Shown here: piece after piece, positions 42,437-51,824 of the stretch
Position numbering within the stretch: the first letter of the stretch is position 1
Layout of the letters: each line of letters begins with the position of its first letter
Source of the DNA: Thalassospira sp.
GTDB taxonomy: Bacteria; Pseudomonadota; Alphaproteobacteria; Rhodospirillales; Thalassospiraceae
Direction of reading: 5' to 3'
DNA: 64,000 bases
Assembly: GCF_030690045.1 (NCBI RefSeq)
Contig: NZ_JAUYHK010000001.1
Span: forward strand, 91,949-155,948
Position numbers and translations under genes: made by a program
Notes under the pieces: generated by a model
Told to the model about the DNA's origin: nothing
What the model saw: only the letters and a program-made list of their open reading frames with translations
Database searches by the model: none

Positions 42437-43159
42437 TCAGTGCATGTGGATCGCATCATGAAGATAGATGCAGGTGAGAATGGTGTAGACATAGGCCTGA
42501 AGCGCAGCAATGCCGAACTCCAGAACTGTAATCCCCGTCAGCAAGGCAAAAGGAAGTACGCCAAAGATGCCGATCAGGCCGACGAAACCGCCAATAACCT
42601 TCAGCATGATATGGCCGACTGTCATATTGGCAAACAGACGGATAGCAAGGCTGAACGGACGGGAGAAATAGGAGATGATTTCAATCGGGATCAGGATGAA
42701 CGCCGTTGCAATCGGCGCGCCGACCGGGAAAAACATCCGGAAATAATGTGTTCCGTGGCGCATAAAGCCGATAATCGTCACACCGATGAAAATCACCAGA
42801 GCCATCGCGAAAGTCACCGCGATATGGCTGGTAAATGTAAAGCTGTGCGGGATCATGCCAAGCAGATTCCCGAAAAGAACAAACATGAACAGCGTAAACA
42901 CAAACGGGAAATATTTGCGGCCCGCCGTCCCAACATTGTCCTTAAGCATATTGGCGACAAATTCGTACATCACCTCGGCAGAACCCTGCCAGCGATCCGG
43001 TACAAGTGCGCCACGACGCATGCTCAGCGTCATGAAACCCGTTACGAGAACGGCTGCGATCACCATCCACAAGGCGGAATTGGTGAAGGAAATATCAACA
43101 CCACCAACCGAGAGTTCGGCCAGCGGTCTGATTTCAAACTGCTCTAGCGGTCCAGCCAC
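42437..43159 (-). CDS. atpB: F0F1 ATP synthase subunit a
   Basis: 240 aa, polytopic. The proton half-channel helix carries the essential Arg in RPFSLAIRLFANMTVGHIMLKV, and the C-terminal helix has VLEFGIAALQAYVYTILTCIYL with conserved Glu and Gln. The N-terminal FEIRPLAELSVGGVDISFTNSALWM is typical of alphaproteobacterial subunit a. It follows atpI by about 35 bases. Confidence 0.97.
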   Translation of the reverse strand: MAGPLEQFEIRPLAELSVGGVDISFTNSALWMVIAAVLVTGFMTLSMRRGALVPDRWQGSAEVMYEFVANMLKDNVGTAGRKYFPFVFTLFMFVLFGNLLGMIPHSFTFTSHIAVTFAMALVIFIGVTIIGFMRHGTHYFRMFFPVGAPIATAFILIPIEIISYFSRPFSLAIRLFANMTVGHIMLKVIGGFVGLIGIFGVLPFALLTGITVLEFGIAALQAYVYTILTCIYLHDAIHMH

Positions 43160-43193
43160 CGTAATCCTCGCTCAATCTTGTGCGGTACAAAGA

Positions 43194-43547
43194 TCACTCT
43201 TTGTCACCCTGCTTGCGCTTCCCCATCGCACGTCCAAGTCCGACAGCACTGTCAAACCCCTTGGCCGCCCGATAAGCATTCAGTCCACCCGCGCCCGCGC
43301 CCAGCAAAACAAACAGGACAAGCAGCCAGGGCATTGTGCCAAGCGCCTTGTCCAGCGCCCAGCCGATCAGAAGCCCGACAAGAACAGCAGCGATCATTTC
43401 CGCTGATATCCGCATGCCAAGCGCCATTCCCTGGGACGGTTTCCCTGTCCCCCGGGTCGGGCCATGCTTTTCTTCACGTTTGCCCGCTACGGCCACCAGT
43501 TTGCGATCCAGTTCCTGTAACGACGCACGATCTTTGTCTTCGTTCAT
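43194..43547 (-). CDS. atpI: ATP synthase accessory protein AtpI
   Basis: 117 aa. The N-terminus is charged and cytosolic. Two helices (AEMIAAVLVGLLIGWALDKAL; WLLVLFVLLGAGAGGLNAYRAA) have the G-x-x-x-G pattern of AtpI/AtpZ, proposed to help c-ring assembly or magnesium import. It is the first gene of the F0 operon, with a promoter about 60 bases upstream. Length is normal for alphaproteobacteria. Confidence 0.92.
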   Translation of the reverse strand: MNEDKDRASLQELDRKLVAVAGKREEKHGPTRGTGKPSQGMALGMRISAEMIAAVLVGLLIGWALDKALGTMPWLLVLFVLLGAGAGGLNAYRAAKGFDSAVGLGRAMGKRKQGDKE

Positions 43548-43601
43548 CGCATCGGTTCCTGCTTTGGCAGCCTTGCAAACATCGCAAGGAAATGCGCGGG
43601 C

Positions 43602-43630
43602 AACATACTTAGCCCCCCATAGGCTGTCAA
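43602..43630 (-). promoter_or_regulatory. Sigma70-type promoter of the F0 operon
   Basis: On the minus strand a perfect TTGACA (43625-43630) and TATGTT (43602-43607) are 17 bases apart. Transcription would start near 43595, giving a leader of about 48 bases before atpI. The remaining bases 43631-43972 contain no supported gene, only a hairpin-forming GCGGG-ATAATA-CCCGC near 43812 and T-rich runs. Confidence 0.72.
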
Positions 43631-43972
43631 GCCGTAAAACCCGGAGCTTCCGGCCTGCTTCCGGGTCAAATAACTGTTTGGAATACCTTATTTTTTTTAA
43701 GGATTTTAATGCCCCGCCGCTTTTATGTGTCCGGGATCACAGGCGCCAATGAAAAGGATTGCTGTTTGCCAACAGGGTGCAACCGGCAGTTTCCCTTGTA
43801 TTCGCGGGATAATACCCGCACTGCGGGCCTTCTGTGCCCCCCTGTGAAATTCTATTTAATTTATTGATTTCACCGCCAAACACCCCGATTTTGCCTCCCC
43901 GGTCACCAAATTTGCCCCTGTGGCGATGATCGGGGCAACGGTTTGGTCCGAATCAGGATCCTGCGTCTTGCA

Positions 43973-45316
43973 TCAATCCGGCGTTTTGACCGAAATAACA
44001 TGCGGGGTACATGGCACCTGCCAGCCACTATCTGGCGCACTTGCCAGCATCCAGTCAAATTTATGAAACAGCGCCCACACCGATACCAGTGTGTTTTGGG
44101 CAATCTGGTTCATATCAATCGGCTGGCGGGTCAGAATATCGTCGCGCAGAATAACCTTGATCTGCTCAAACGATCTTGTCCCGTCGAACAATTGCAACAA
44201 CCGCACAAGATCGGGCCCTCCGATCAGATCAACTGCATTGCCGGTGCCATCAGACAGCACAACCGGCTTGCCTGCCAGCCGCGTCAAATCGTCAAAAAAT
44301 GTTGCCGATGGCGGCACAAAGAAATAAGGGCACAAATCCCGATCCGGCATTTTTTGATCAACCATACCCAACCCGACCGATTGCCGGGTCAGGTAAAAGG
44401 CATGCAGCGGCATGGCACCGCTATAGCGTTCGCAAAAGGCTTGCTGATCGCGTACCGGCAAGGCGGCAACATCGCGCAAAATCTTTGGATCGCGAAGATG
44501 ATTGTCGATGCTGTAATGTGCCTTTCCGGTACCGCCAAAGCCAAAAAACCCGGTAAAGGCCGCCAGTTCCAAGCCGGCAGAGGCCGCAAAATCATAAACA
44601 CCCTGCACGTCATAGGCCGTTTCGACGGGATGGAGCAGCAAATCGACAATTTCAGGATCGTTTTCAAGCAACCCTTTGATGAAACCGGCCCCGCCCCCCA
44701 TTTTAAACAGCATATTACCATCCGGCAGGCTGGCAAGCAGCCCACGGGTCAAGGCAAGACGGGCATTCATATCCTTGCCGGGCAAAAGTGGGGCGACCAT
44801 CGCCCGCCATTCGGTCACCGCCAGACGCCCGTGTTCGCCATACAGCATCGCGCCAATACACCCGTCATCGGCCAGAACCGATGCCAAATCGCGCAAACCT
44901 TCTTCGGGGTTTTCAAGGTGATGGAGCACACCGGCGCAATTGATGTAATCGAATTTTTCAGGCGCACTTGCGGCCAGTTCGGCAATGGTGGCGTTAACCC
45001 ATGTGATATTGGCAAGGCCACGCATATCGGCACGGGCACGGGCAATTTTCGTACTGGCAAGCGATGGTTCAAGATAGGTGACATGCCCGCCGCAATCGCG
45101 CAATTGTTCAGCCAGCCAGATCAGGCTGTCACCGGTACCACCCCCGGCAACAAGGGCGCGAAACCCGGCGCCGAACTTTTTGCGGCCCCCAAAACCATAA
45201 TGATTGACCCGCCCCAAAGTGTCCATTGGCGGCATCAGCAACCGTTCCGTTTCCGCCTGCGGATCGCGCAACGGATAGGGAAACTGTTCATAAAGCTGAC
45301 GGACTTCGCGGGACAT
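43973..45316 (-). CDS. Class I SAM-dependent methyltransferase with C-terminal extension
   Basis: 447 aa. The methyltransferase domain has the SAM-binding motif RALVAGGGTGDSLIWLAEQL and the acidic strand-2 end VTYLEPS. It continues with DYINCAGVLHHLENPEEGLRDLASVLADDGCIGAMLYGEHGR. The C-terminal ~200 residues form a separate domain (PYFFVPPSATFFDDLTRLAGKPVVL; LLQLFDGTRSFEQIKVIL) resembling the PqqD/winged-helix-like tail seen in methyltransferases of unknown target. Start at MSREVRQLYEQFPYPL (45316), with AAGGTG ahead. It is separated from smc by about 90 bases. Substrate unknown. Confidence 0.88.
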   Translation of the reverse strand: MSREVRQLYEQFPYPLRDPQAETERLLMPPMDTLGRVNHYGFGGRKKFGAGFRALVAGGGTGDSLIWLAEQLRDCGGHVTYLEPSLASTKIARARADMRGLANITWVNATIAELAASAPEKFDYINCAGVLHHLENPEEGLRDLASVLADDGCIGAMLYGEHGRLAVTEWRAMVAPLLPGKDMNARLALTRGLLASLPDGNMLFKMGGGAGFIKGLLENDPEIVDLLLHPVETAYDVQGVYDFAASAGLELAAFTGFFGFGGTGKAHYSIDNHLRDPKILRDVAALPVRDQQAFCERYSGAMPLHAFYLTRQSVGLGMVDQKMPDRDLCPYFFVPPSATFFDDLTRLAGKPVVLSDGTGNAVDLIGGPDLVRLLQLFDGTRSFEQIKVILRDDILTRQPIDMNQIAQNTLVSVWALFHKFDWMLASAPDSGWQVPCTPHVISVKTPD

Positions 45317-45403
45317 AACGACACCTTGGTTATCTGGCAAAGGGCACTCTTAACCAAAGTCCGGGCCGGGGGAAACCTGTCTGAACGCATAAGGTCCGGA
45401 AAC

Positions 45404-48400
45404 TCAACCGGTAAAGTCGAGTTCTTTTTGCTCTTTCTGTGAATAGATTTCGGCTTCGCGCAGATCGACCGACACCAGTGATGACACCCCGCGTTCGGCC
45501 ATCGTCACGCCAAACAGGCGCGTCATCCGCGCCATCGTCATGCGGTGATGGGTAATCACCAGAAAACGGGTATTGGCATGACGGCCAATCGCCTCAAGCA
45601 ATTTGCAAAAACGGTCCACATTGGCGTCATCAAGCGGCGCATCGACCTCGTCCAGCACGCAAATCGGGGCCGGGTTGGTCATAAATACCGCAAACAGCAA
45701 GGCCATCGCCGTCAGGGCCTGTTCACCACCCGACAGCAATGACAGATGTTGCAATTTCTTGCCCGGCGGGGATGCCATGATTTCCAACCCGGCATCAAGG
45801 GGATCATCCGCTTCGGTCAGCATCAGATAGGCATGACCACCGCCAAACAGCCGCACAAACAATTGCCGGAAATGCTTGTCCACCTCGGTGAAGGCCTTGT
45901 TCAGTCGGACGCGGGCTTCGCGGTTAAGCTGATTGATGCCATTACGCAATTTGTCAATCGCCGCCACCAGATCATCGCGTTCGGTGATCAGGGTGTCTTT
46001 TTGTTCGGTCATTTCAGCCAGTTCGACCTCGGCCCGCAAATTGACCGCACCCAGATTTTCCCGTTCGCGAGTCTGACGTTGCAGACGGGCATCAATATCT
46101 GCCTCGGACGGCAAGGTCTGGCTCATATCGATTTCAGCCAGTTCGGCCAGTTGATCGGGCACGGTATTGAGGCGTTCGCGAATGCGCTCCATCAGATCGC
46201 GGCGATGCTGTTCGGCCTGTTCCAACAAGGCCTCACACCGCACCCGGCCTTCGCGGGCTTCGGCCAGTTTCTGTTCGGATTCCTTGACTGCAATATCAGC
46301 CTCACGCTGCGCGGTTTCCGCCGTCGCAAGGGCATCGGCCCCATCCTTGCGCGTTTGTTCGGCCAGAACAATCCGGTCCGACAGAACCGCCCGGCGTTCC
46401 TCGATCTCATCAGGCCGCATTTGCAAGTCTTCAAGTTCCATCTGCGTCATTTCCTGACGCTCGCGCAGTTCCGCCACCCGGTCCCCGGCCCCTTCGGCCC
46501 GATCTTTCCACGACGCAATTTCGCTTTCGACAAATTCCAGCCGCTTGCGCCGCCCCGACATATCGCGCTGCATCCGTTCAAGCTGGCTTCGGGCTTCCAT
46601 ATGGTCGGCACGAGCATTGGAAAGTTCGGCACGCTGTTCGCCAAGGCTGGCTTTCAGTTCAAACAGCCCCTCGCTGCTTTCGGTGGTGCCGACAAGGGCC
46701 GTTTGTTCGGCGATCAATTCGTCAAGGTCCTGGCGGTGACGTGCCACCGCTTCGCGTGCCGCCGTCGCACGGGTTTCAACCGCTGCGGCCTCGCGCTGAA
46801 AGTGGGCCAGTTCCTCGCGGGCGCGGGACAATTCGTTTTGCGCCTCGCGCAGGACACGGTGGCTGTCCTGTTCGGCCTGACGGGCGCGGTCCATGTCATC
46901 TTGCAGGCGCTGTACCGCTTCGCTGGCTTCGTCGGCGCGTTCCACAGCGGCGTCCAGCACCGCATCCATATCATCGCATTCGGCGGCCAGAACAACCAGT
47001 CGGCTGCGCTGACGCAACCGGACAGCAGCAGGCAATTCCGCCCCGGCCCGGATGCGATAGCCGTCCCAGCGCCACAAGGCCCCGTCCCGTGAGACCAGAC
47101 GCTGACCGGGTTTCAGATCAGCGGCCAGTGTCGCACCGGTTTGTTCATCCGCCACCACCCCAATTTGCGCCAGGCGCCGCGCAAGGACAACAGGGCCTTT
47201 AACATGGGCGGCAAGTGGTTCTGCACCATCGGGCAAGACCGGATCATCTACCCCGGCACCGGTTTGGGTCCAGTGGGTTGGTGCATCGGTTTGTTCGGCG
47301 GCGTCAAGGTCTTCACCAAGGGCGGCGGCAACGGCCAGTTCCAACCCGTCGGCAACCGTTATTTGTTCGATCACCGGGCCGTGTTCGCGGTTTTCATCAA
47401 CCGCCAGCAAACTGCGCAGCGCCTCGATTTCGGCGACAAGGCGGGCCTTCGCCCCCTCGATATCGCGTTGGGCGGTGCGAGCATCCTGTTCGGTGGCGCG
47501 CACCGCTTCCTCGCGGTCCTGCAATGCCAACAGACGCATTTCGGCATCTTCGATGGCTGCCTGGCGCTGTTCGCAAACCGCCTCACATTCGGCAATGGCA
47601 AGGGCGGCATCTTCAAGCTGTTCGGCGAAATCGGCATCGACCAGAATGTCGTCAAGTTTCACCACCGCCTCGTCAAGGCGGTCATTCAGGCGAATGCGCC
47701 GTGCGGCCAATTCGGTCAGACGTTGCTGAACGCTGCGTACCCGGGCTTCTTCGGCCGCAGCCTGCGATGTCAGATCGTCAACCGTCTGTTCCAGTTGCGC
47801 AACATGTTCCGCCGTTTCCTGTACTTTGCCACGGGCGATTTCGATGTCATCATCTTCGCCGCCCTGGGCATCGGCAAGTTCCGCACGTTCCGCCTTCAGC
47901 CGGTCCAGTGCGCCTTGTGCGTCATTGGCCAGTTCCGCCTCGCGGGCCAGATCGGCAATGACCTGATCAATGCGGGCGCGCAATTGCGTCATCTGGGTTT
48001 CGATTTGCTGGCGGTCCCGATCCAGACCTTCACGTTCAATCAGCAAGCGTTGCAAGGCACTGGCTGCTTCGGCCTCGTTCTTGCGCAAATCGGGCAATGA
48101 TGCTGCGATATGAACCTGCCGGGTGGTCGCCTCGGTCACAAGGCTGCTCAGATCACGCACCGCCGATTCGCCCGCCACCAGCAATTCCCGTGCATCGGCC
48201 CGGCGTTTCTCGCCATCCTGCCAGCGAATATAAAATAACAGCGCCTCGGTCTGGCGGATCGAATCGGACAGGGTGCGATAACGTTGCGCCTGACGGGCCT
48301 GTTTTTGCAACGAGGCAATCTGGGCATCAAGCGTCACCAGAACGTCTTCAAGACGTTCCATATTCTGTTCGGCACTTTTCAGGCGCAATTCTGCTTCGTG

Positions 48401-48934
48401 GCGGCGGGAATGCAGGCCGGTGATCCCGGCTGCTTCTTCAAGGACAAGGCGGCGTTGCGACGGTTTCGCCCCAATCAGCGCACCGATCTTGCCCTGCGAC
48501 ACCATCGCGGTTGACCGCGCTCCGGTCGCCGCATCGGCAAACAGCAATTGCACATCGCGCGATCGCACATCCTTGCCATTCACCTTGTAGTTCGACCCGC
48601 CATTGCGTTCGATCCGGCGGGTGACTTCCAGTTCTTCGTGGTCATTGAACATCGCCGGGGCACGACGTTCACTGTTATCAAGAACAACACAGACCTCGGC
48701 AACATTGCGGGCCGGACGTGACGATGTACCGCCAAAAATGACGTCCGACATGTCGCTGCCGCGCATCTGCTTGGCCGAAGTTTCCCCCATTACCCAGCGC
48801 AGCGCCTCGACCAGATTGGATTTGCCACAGCCATTCGGGCCAACCACACCGGTCAGCCCGTCCTCGACCAGCAATTCGGTCGAATCGACAAAGGATTTAA
48901 ACCCTGTCAGCCGTAACGATTTAAACTGGACCAA
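45404..48934 (-). CDS. smc: Chromosome segregation ATPase SMC
   Basis: 1176 aa. The N-terminal Walker A is G32-P-N-G-C-G-K-S. Two long coiled-coil arms are separated by a hinge region (about residues 500-660). The C-terminal head has the ABC signature LLSGGEQALTAMALLFAVF and Walker B PICVLDEVDAPLDDANV. SMC with ScpAB compacts and aligns the chromosome. Length is normal. The antisense strand has several long open frames, which are a by-product of the biased codon use. It is preceded by a DsbA-like gene, a common order in Rhodospirillales. Confidence 0.97.
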   Translation of the reverse strand: MVQFKSLRLTGFKSFVDSTELLVEDGLTGVVGPNGCGKSNLVEALRWVMGETSAKQMRGSDMSDVIFGGTSSRPARNVAEVCVVLDNSERRAPAMFNDHEELEVTRRIERNGGSNYKVNGKDVRSRDVQLLFADAATGARSTAMVSQGKIGALIGAKPSQRRLVLEEAAGITGLHSRRHEAELRLKSAEQNMERLEDVLVTLDAQIASLQKQARQAQRYRTLSDSIRQTEALLFYIRWQDGEKRRADARELLVAGESAVRDLSSLVTEATTRQVHIAASLPDLRKNEAEAASALQRLLIEREGLDRDRQQIETQMTQLRARIDQVIADLAREAELANDAQGALDRLKAERAELADAQGGEDDDIEIARGKVQETAEHVAQLEQTVDDLTSQAAAEEARVRSVQQRLTELAARRIRLNDRLDEAVVKLDDILVDADFAEQLEDAALAIAECEAVCEQRQAAIEDAEMRLLALQDREEAVRATEQDARTAQRDIEGAKARLVAEIEALRSLLAVDENREHGPVIEQITVADGLELAVAAALGEDLDAAEQTDAPTHWTQTGAGVDDPVLPDGAEPLAAHVKGPVVLARRLAQIGVVADEQTGATLAADLKPGQRLVSRDGALWRWDGYRIRAGAELPAAVRLRQRSRLVVLAAECDDMDAVLDAAVERADEASEAVQRLQDDMDRARQAEQDSHRVLREAQNELSRAREELAHFQREAAAVETRATAAREAVARHRQDLDELIAEQTALVGTTESSEGLFELKASLGEQRAELSNARADHMEARSQLERMQRDMSGRRKRLEFVESEIASWKDRAEGAGDRVAELRERQEMTQMELEDLQMRPDEIEERRAVLSDRIVLAEQTRKDGADALATAETAQREADIAVKESEQKLAEAREGRVRCEALLEQAEQHRRDLMERIRERLNTVPDQLAELAEIDMSQTLPSEADIDARLQRQTRERENLGAVNLRAEVELAEMTEQKDTLITERDDLVAAIDKLRNGINQLNREARVRLNKAFTEVDKHFRQLFVRLFGGGHAYLMLTEADDPLDAGLEIMASPPGKKLQHLSLLSGGEQALTAMALLFAVFMTNPAPICVLDEVDAPLDDANVDRFCKLLEAIGRHANTRFLVITHHRMTMARMTRLFGVTMAERGVSSLVSVDLREAEIYSQKEQKELDFTG

Positions 48935-48967
48935 TCAGCGCCCCCGGTCCGTCACATTGCGAACCCT

Positions 48968-49000
48968 GATCGTTGCCCGCCTTGGATACGGGCAACGATC
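48968..49000. repeat. Perfect 12-bp hairpin between the dsbA-like gene and smc
   Basis: GATCGTTGCCCG pairs perfectly with its complement across a 9-base loop. It lies between the DsbA-like stop and the smc start. No T-run follows on the minus strand, so it may attenuate or stabilise the transcript rather than end it. Confidence 0.6.
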
Positions 49001-49040
49001 ATGTGATGTTATTATTCCCTGTCCCAAATCAGGTTCTGGC

Positions 49041-49637
49041 CTAGTTGGTCAGGTCTTCGACCTTGTCGGCAAAAAATTTCAGATCGCGCGATCCCGGAAA
49101 TGTTTTGCCATCGATCACGAAACTGGGCGTCGAATTGACATTGTGTTCCTGTTCACCGCGCAGGCGCGATGCGACAATCCCCTTCACCAGTTCTTCATCG
49201 GCCATGCAGGCATCAACCGCATCGCCATCCATACCGGCAAACCGAACCGTTTCCTTGATTGCGGCAATCGGGTCTTCGCTGCGCGCCCAGGTCGATTGCG
49301 ATTTGAACAACATGCCCAGAACACCAAAATACCGGTCATCCCCGGCGCATTGCGCAATCGCCGATGCCCGCAACGCCACACCATCAAGTGGATAATCGCG
49401 GAAAACCAGTTTGGCCTTGCCGGTATCAAGCAATTCCTTTTTGATTTCCGGTAAAATTTCAGTGTGAAAAGCCGCACAATGCGAACAGGTCAGCGACGCA
49501 TATTCAATGATCGTCACCGGGGCATCGGGATTGCCCAGCACATGTTCCTTATATTCGAGCGCATCCGCCCCCTGCGATGACAGGGCCGTCATTGACACAA
49601 AAAATACCGCAGCAAGATATTTGACCGGCTTGAGCAA
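49041..49637 (-). CDS. DsbA-family thiol:disulfide oxidoreductase
   Basis: 198 aa with a signal peptide (MLKPVKYLAAVFFVSMTALSSQG). The thioredoxin-fold active site is C51-S-H-C54 in YASLTCSHCAAFH, with the cis-Pro loop STPSFVIDG, as in DsbA/BdbD-like proteins (DSBA-like thioredoxin domain). It should introduce disulfides in periplasmic proteins and be reoxidised by DsbB (1665-2204). The CSHC centre differs from the CPHC of E. coli DsbA. It is followed by smc. Confidence 0.92.
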   Translation of the reverse strand: MLKPVKYLAAVFFVSMTALSSQGADALEYKEHVLGNPDAPVTIIEYASLTCSHCAAFHTEILPEIKKELLDTGKAKLVFRDYPLDGVALRASAIAQCAGDDRYFGVLGMLFKSQSTWARSEDPIAAIKETVRFAGMDGDAVDACMADEELVKGIVASRLRGEQEHNVNSTPSFVIDGKTFPGSRDLKFFADKVEDLTN

Positions 49638-49801
49638 AGGAAACCTCCGTTAAAACAATATTTTGCGATTACAAGCCTGTTGCGGCGAACAAGTCAACCT
49701 GCGCCCCGAAACCGCCATCACATCAACGAGTCGCCAGCATCGAAACAAAATGCGGCAAATCCATGATCAGCCCTGTTTCCTGGTTGATTCGGTCATCCAG
49801 G

Positions 49802-50446
49802 TCAGGGTTTGGCGCGGGCCGCCCCGCTGATATGACGGCCTAACCGGGTCAAAACCTCGCGCAGGGCCGGGTCTTCGATTTGTTCAATCAGTTTTTCGGT
49901 GCGGCTGCTGATCGGACCATCGGGCACAATCACCGGCACTTTGACAGTGCGTTCGGGGCGGGCAATATCACCCTGCATCATCTTGATCCGCTCCACCGCC
50001 CGATACCCGAAATAGGTATTCACCCGTTCGATGATTTGCGGCATGCGATGTTGCAGTTCCAGCGCCACCACTCCAGCCACCCGGATGGTCAGCGTCCCAC
50101 CCCCGGCATTTTCGCCCCGTGGCGGCGCATAACGCACCGGCATGGTCAGATCGGCAATATCGCGCCCGACAATTTCGCCCCAATTGACCAGAATTTCGGC
50201 CTGAAAAAATCCACGTTTGCGCACCAAAGGCCGTGTGAGGATCGAGACAATCGGTGCCACATTGCGCAGCCCGGCCCGCCTTTCCGGCTCGGCCATCGGG
50301 GTGATGCGCTGTTTCTTTTTTACTGCATTTTTTGCCGCAATGCTGCCTGCATCGGGTGTGGCATTTTGATCCGCCCCGGCAGATTTATCTGTATCGCTCA
50401 TATCTTTTTTCTTGCTCACGCCTGCTTCTTCCGTAGGGTCAGCCAA
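49802..50446 (-). CDS. DUF721 protein (DciA-like helicase-loading factor)
   Basis: 214 aa. The DUF721/DciA domain spans about residues 60-165 (VAPIVSILTRPLVRKRGFFQAEILVNWGEIVGRDIADLTMPVRYA, then LTIRVAGVVALELQHRMPQIIERVNTYFGYRAVERIKM). It is preceded by a charged, disordered N-terminus. In bacteria without DnaC or DnaI, DciA helps the replicative helicase DnaB, and this clade lacks DnaC. It is divergent from mutY with about 50 bases between starts; a second start at 50401 is possible. Confidence 0.88.
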   Translation of the reverse strand: MADPTEEAGVSKKKDMSDTDKSAGADQNATPDAGSIAAKNAVKKKQRITPMAEPERRAGLRNVAPIVSILTRPLVRKRGFFQAEILVNWGEIVGRDIADLTMPVRYAPPRGENAGGGTLTIRVAGVVALELQHRMPQIIERVNTYFGYRAVERIKMMQGDIARPERTVKVPVIVPDGPISSRTEKLIEQIEDPALREVLTRLGRHISGAARAKP

Positions 50447-50498
50447 ACGGGAAGGTCCCGCATCCTTAATTTCACCCTTAACATATCACGGGAACGTC

Positions 50499-51569
50499 GT
50501 GCATTTCACGCCAGAAGAAACCCATGCGCTGGGCCGCACCATGCTGGACTGGTACGACCGTCATCACCGCACCCTGCCGTGGCGCGCCGAACCGGGAGAA
50601 ACCCCGGATCCCTATCATGTCTGGCTAAGCGAAATCATGCTGCAACAAACCACCGTCATCACGGTGGGACCCTATTTTTCGGCCTTTCTGGGGCGCTGGC
50701 CAACCGTAACCGATCTGGCCAATGCCGATCTGGACGAAGTTCTGCATGCGTGGCAGGGATTGGGATATTACGCAAGGGCGCGTAATTTGCACAAATGCGC
50801 ACAAGTTGTCGCTCGTGACCATAATGGCATTTTCCCCGATACCGAAGATGGCCTGTTATCCCTTCCCGGTATTGGACCCTATACCGCCGCCGCCGTTGCC
50901 GCGATCGCCTTTAACCGGCATACAAGTCCGGTCGATGGCAATATTGAACGGGTAATTTCGCGGTTGTTTGCCCTGACCACACCGCTTCCCGATGTCAAAC
51001 CGGACATAAAGGAAAAATCCGCCGTCCTCACCCCGCCGGATCGCCCCGGCGATTATGCTCAGGCCCTGATGGATCTGGGGGCAACGATTTGTACCCCGCG
51101 CAATCCGGCCTGCGGCATTTGCCCGTGGCAAACCCCGTGCGAGGGCCGCAAAATCGGCATTGCCGCCGATCTCCCCAAAAAACGCAAAAAACCGGCCAAA
51201 CCAACCCGGGTGGGTTATGCATTCTGGGTGGTCCGCGATGATGGTCAAATTCTGTTGCGGCGGCGACCGGAAAAAGGATTACTGGGCGGGATGTATGAAA
51301 TCCCCGGCAGTGACTGGCGGGTGATTGACGCCCCCGACGATGTGATGCTGTCCGAAGCCCCGATCAAGGCCACATGGCAGGAACTTGATGGCACAGTCGG
51401 CCATACTTTTACCCATTTTCATTTGGAAATCACCGTCCTGACCACCCGAACCAGTACCAATAATCCGGATGATATCAACGGGGTCTGGACGACGATTGAC
51501 GGGTTGGCCGATTATGCCCTGCCAACCCTGATGAAAAAAATCGTCCGCCATGCCCTGACACACGGATAA
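50499..51569 (+). CDS. mutY: A/G-specific adenine glycosylase MutY
   Basis: 356 aa. It removes adenine opposite 8-oxoguanine. The catalytic Glu is in WLSEIMLQQTTV; the helix-hairpin-helix is LPGIGPYTAAAVAAIAF and is followed by the catalytic Asp in SPVDGNIERV. The [4Fe-4S] loop has exact spacing C-x6-C-x2-C-x5-C. The C-terminal ~120 residues are the Nudix-like 8-oxoG reader domain (VGYAFWVVRDDGQILLRRRPEKGLLGGMYEIPG). GTG 50499 is the likely start (VHFTPEETHALGRTM) with GGGAA just upstream; the frame is open from 50412 but would overlap the divergent promoter. Confidence 0.95.
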   Translation: MHFTPEETHALGRTMLDWYDRHHRTLPWRAEPGETPDPYHVWLSEIMLQQTTVITVGPYFSAFLGRWPTVTDLANADLDEVLHAWQGLGYYARARNLHKCAQVVARDHNGIFPDTEDGLLSLPGIGPYTAAAVAAIAFNRHTSPVDGNIERVISRLFALTTPLPDVKPDIKEKSAVLTPPDRPGDYAQALMDLGATICTPRNPACGICPWQTPCEGRKIGIAADLPKKRKKPAKPTRVGYAFWVVRDDGQILLRRRPEKGLLGGMYEIPGSDWRVIDAPDDVMLSEAPIKATWQELDGTVGHTFTHFHLEITVLTTRTSTNNPDDINGVWTTIDGLADYALPTLMKKIVRHALTHG

Positions 51570-51576
51570 AGCCATA

Positions 51577-51609
51577 AAAAGGCCCGCGCACGGGGGCAGC
51601 GGGCCTTTT
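51577..51609. terminator. Terminator between mutY and the small-protein gene
   Basis: AAAAGGCCCGC pairs perfectly with GCGGGCCTTTT across an 11-base loop. It gives T-tails on both strands and serves mutY and the convergent gene at 51630. Confidence 0.9.
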
Positions 51610-51629
51610 AAATCACAACAGTTACGGTA

Positions 51630-51824
51630 TCAGGCGAAGATATCGATCACCTGACCACGGCCTGTTGCGGAACTTTGCGCGGTTTCTGCTGCGGCGGCCT
51701 GTTCAACACGCTGATCCGCCGGACTTTGCAAATCATTACTGCCGGTTTCGGCAATCGGGGCAACTGCCTGCTGAACCTGCAAAGGGTTCGGGGCAAAGAC
51801 CGGATTGGGTGCGCCAACCTGCAT
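51630..51824 (-). CDS. 64-residue Gln/Ala-rich protein with C-terminal GRGQVIDIFA tail
   Basis: 64 aa, hydrophilic, low complexity (PNPLQVQQAVAPIAETGSNDLQS; AAAAETAQSSA). Its last residues, GRGQVIDIFA, share the pattern R-G-x-x-V/I-D-I-x-A with the gene at 27424-27747, the only recognisable element in either protein. ATG 51824 (MQVGAPNPV) has GGGAGTAT about 4 bases in front. Convergent with mutY and followed by a shared terminator. Function unknown; the conserved tail could be a docking or sorting signal. Confidence 0.65.
   Translation of the reverse strand: MQVGAPNPVFAPNPLQVQQAVAPIAETGSNDLQSPADQRVEQAAAAETAQSSATGRGQVIDIFA

Noticed and set aside
43943..45442. 499-codon open frame antisense to the methyltransferase gene
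   Set aside because: The minus strand carries clear SAM-binding motifs; the plus-strand translation is rich in Gln, His and Arg without motifs.
45746..47092. 448-codon open frame antisense to smc
   Set aside because: It lies wholly inside smc and follows its codon periodicity; composition is unnatural and it has no family motif. smc is unmistakable on the other strand.
47141..48100. 319-codon open frame antisense to smc
   Set aside because: Same shadow effect as above, with no domain or ribosome-binding site.
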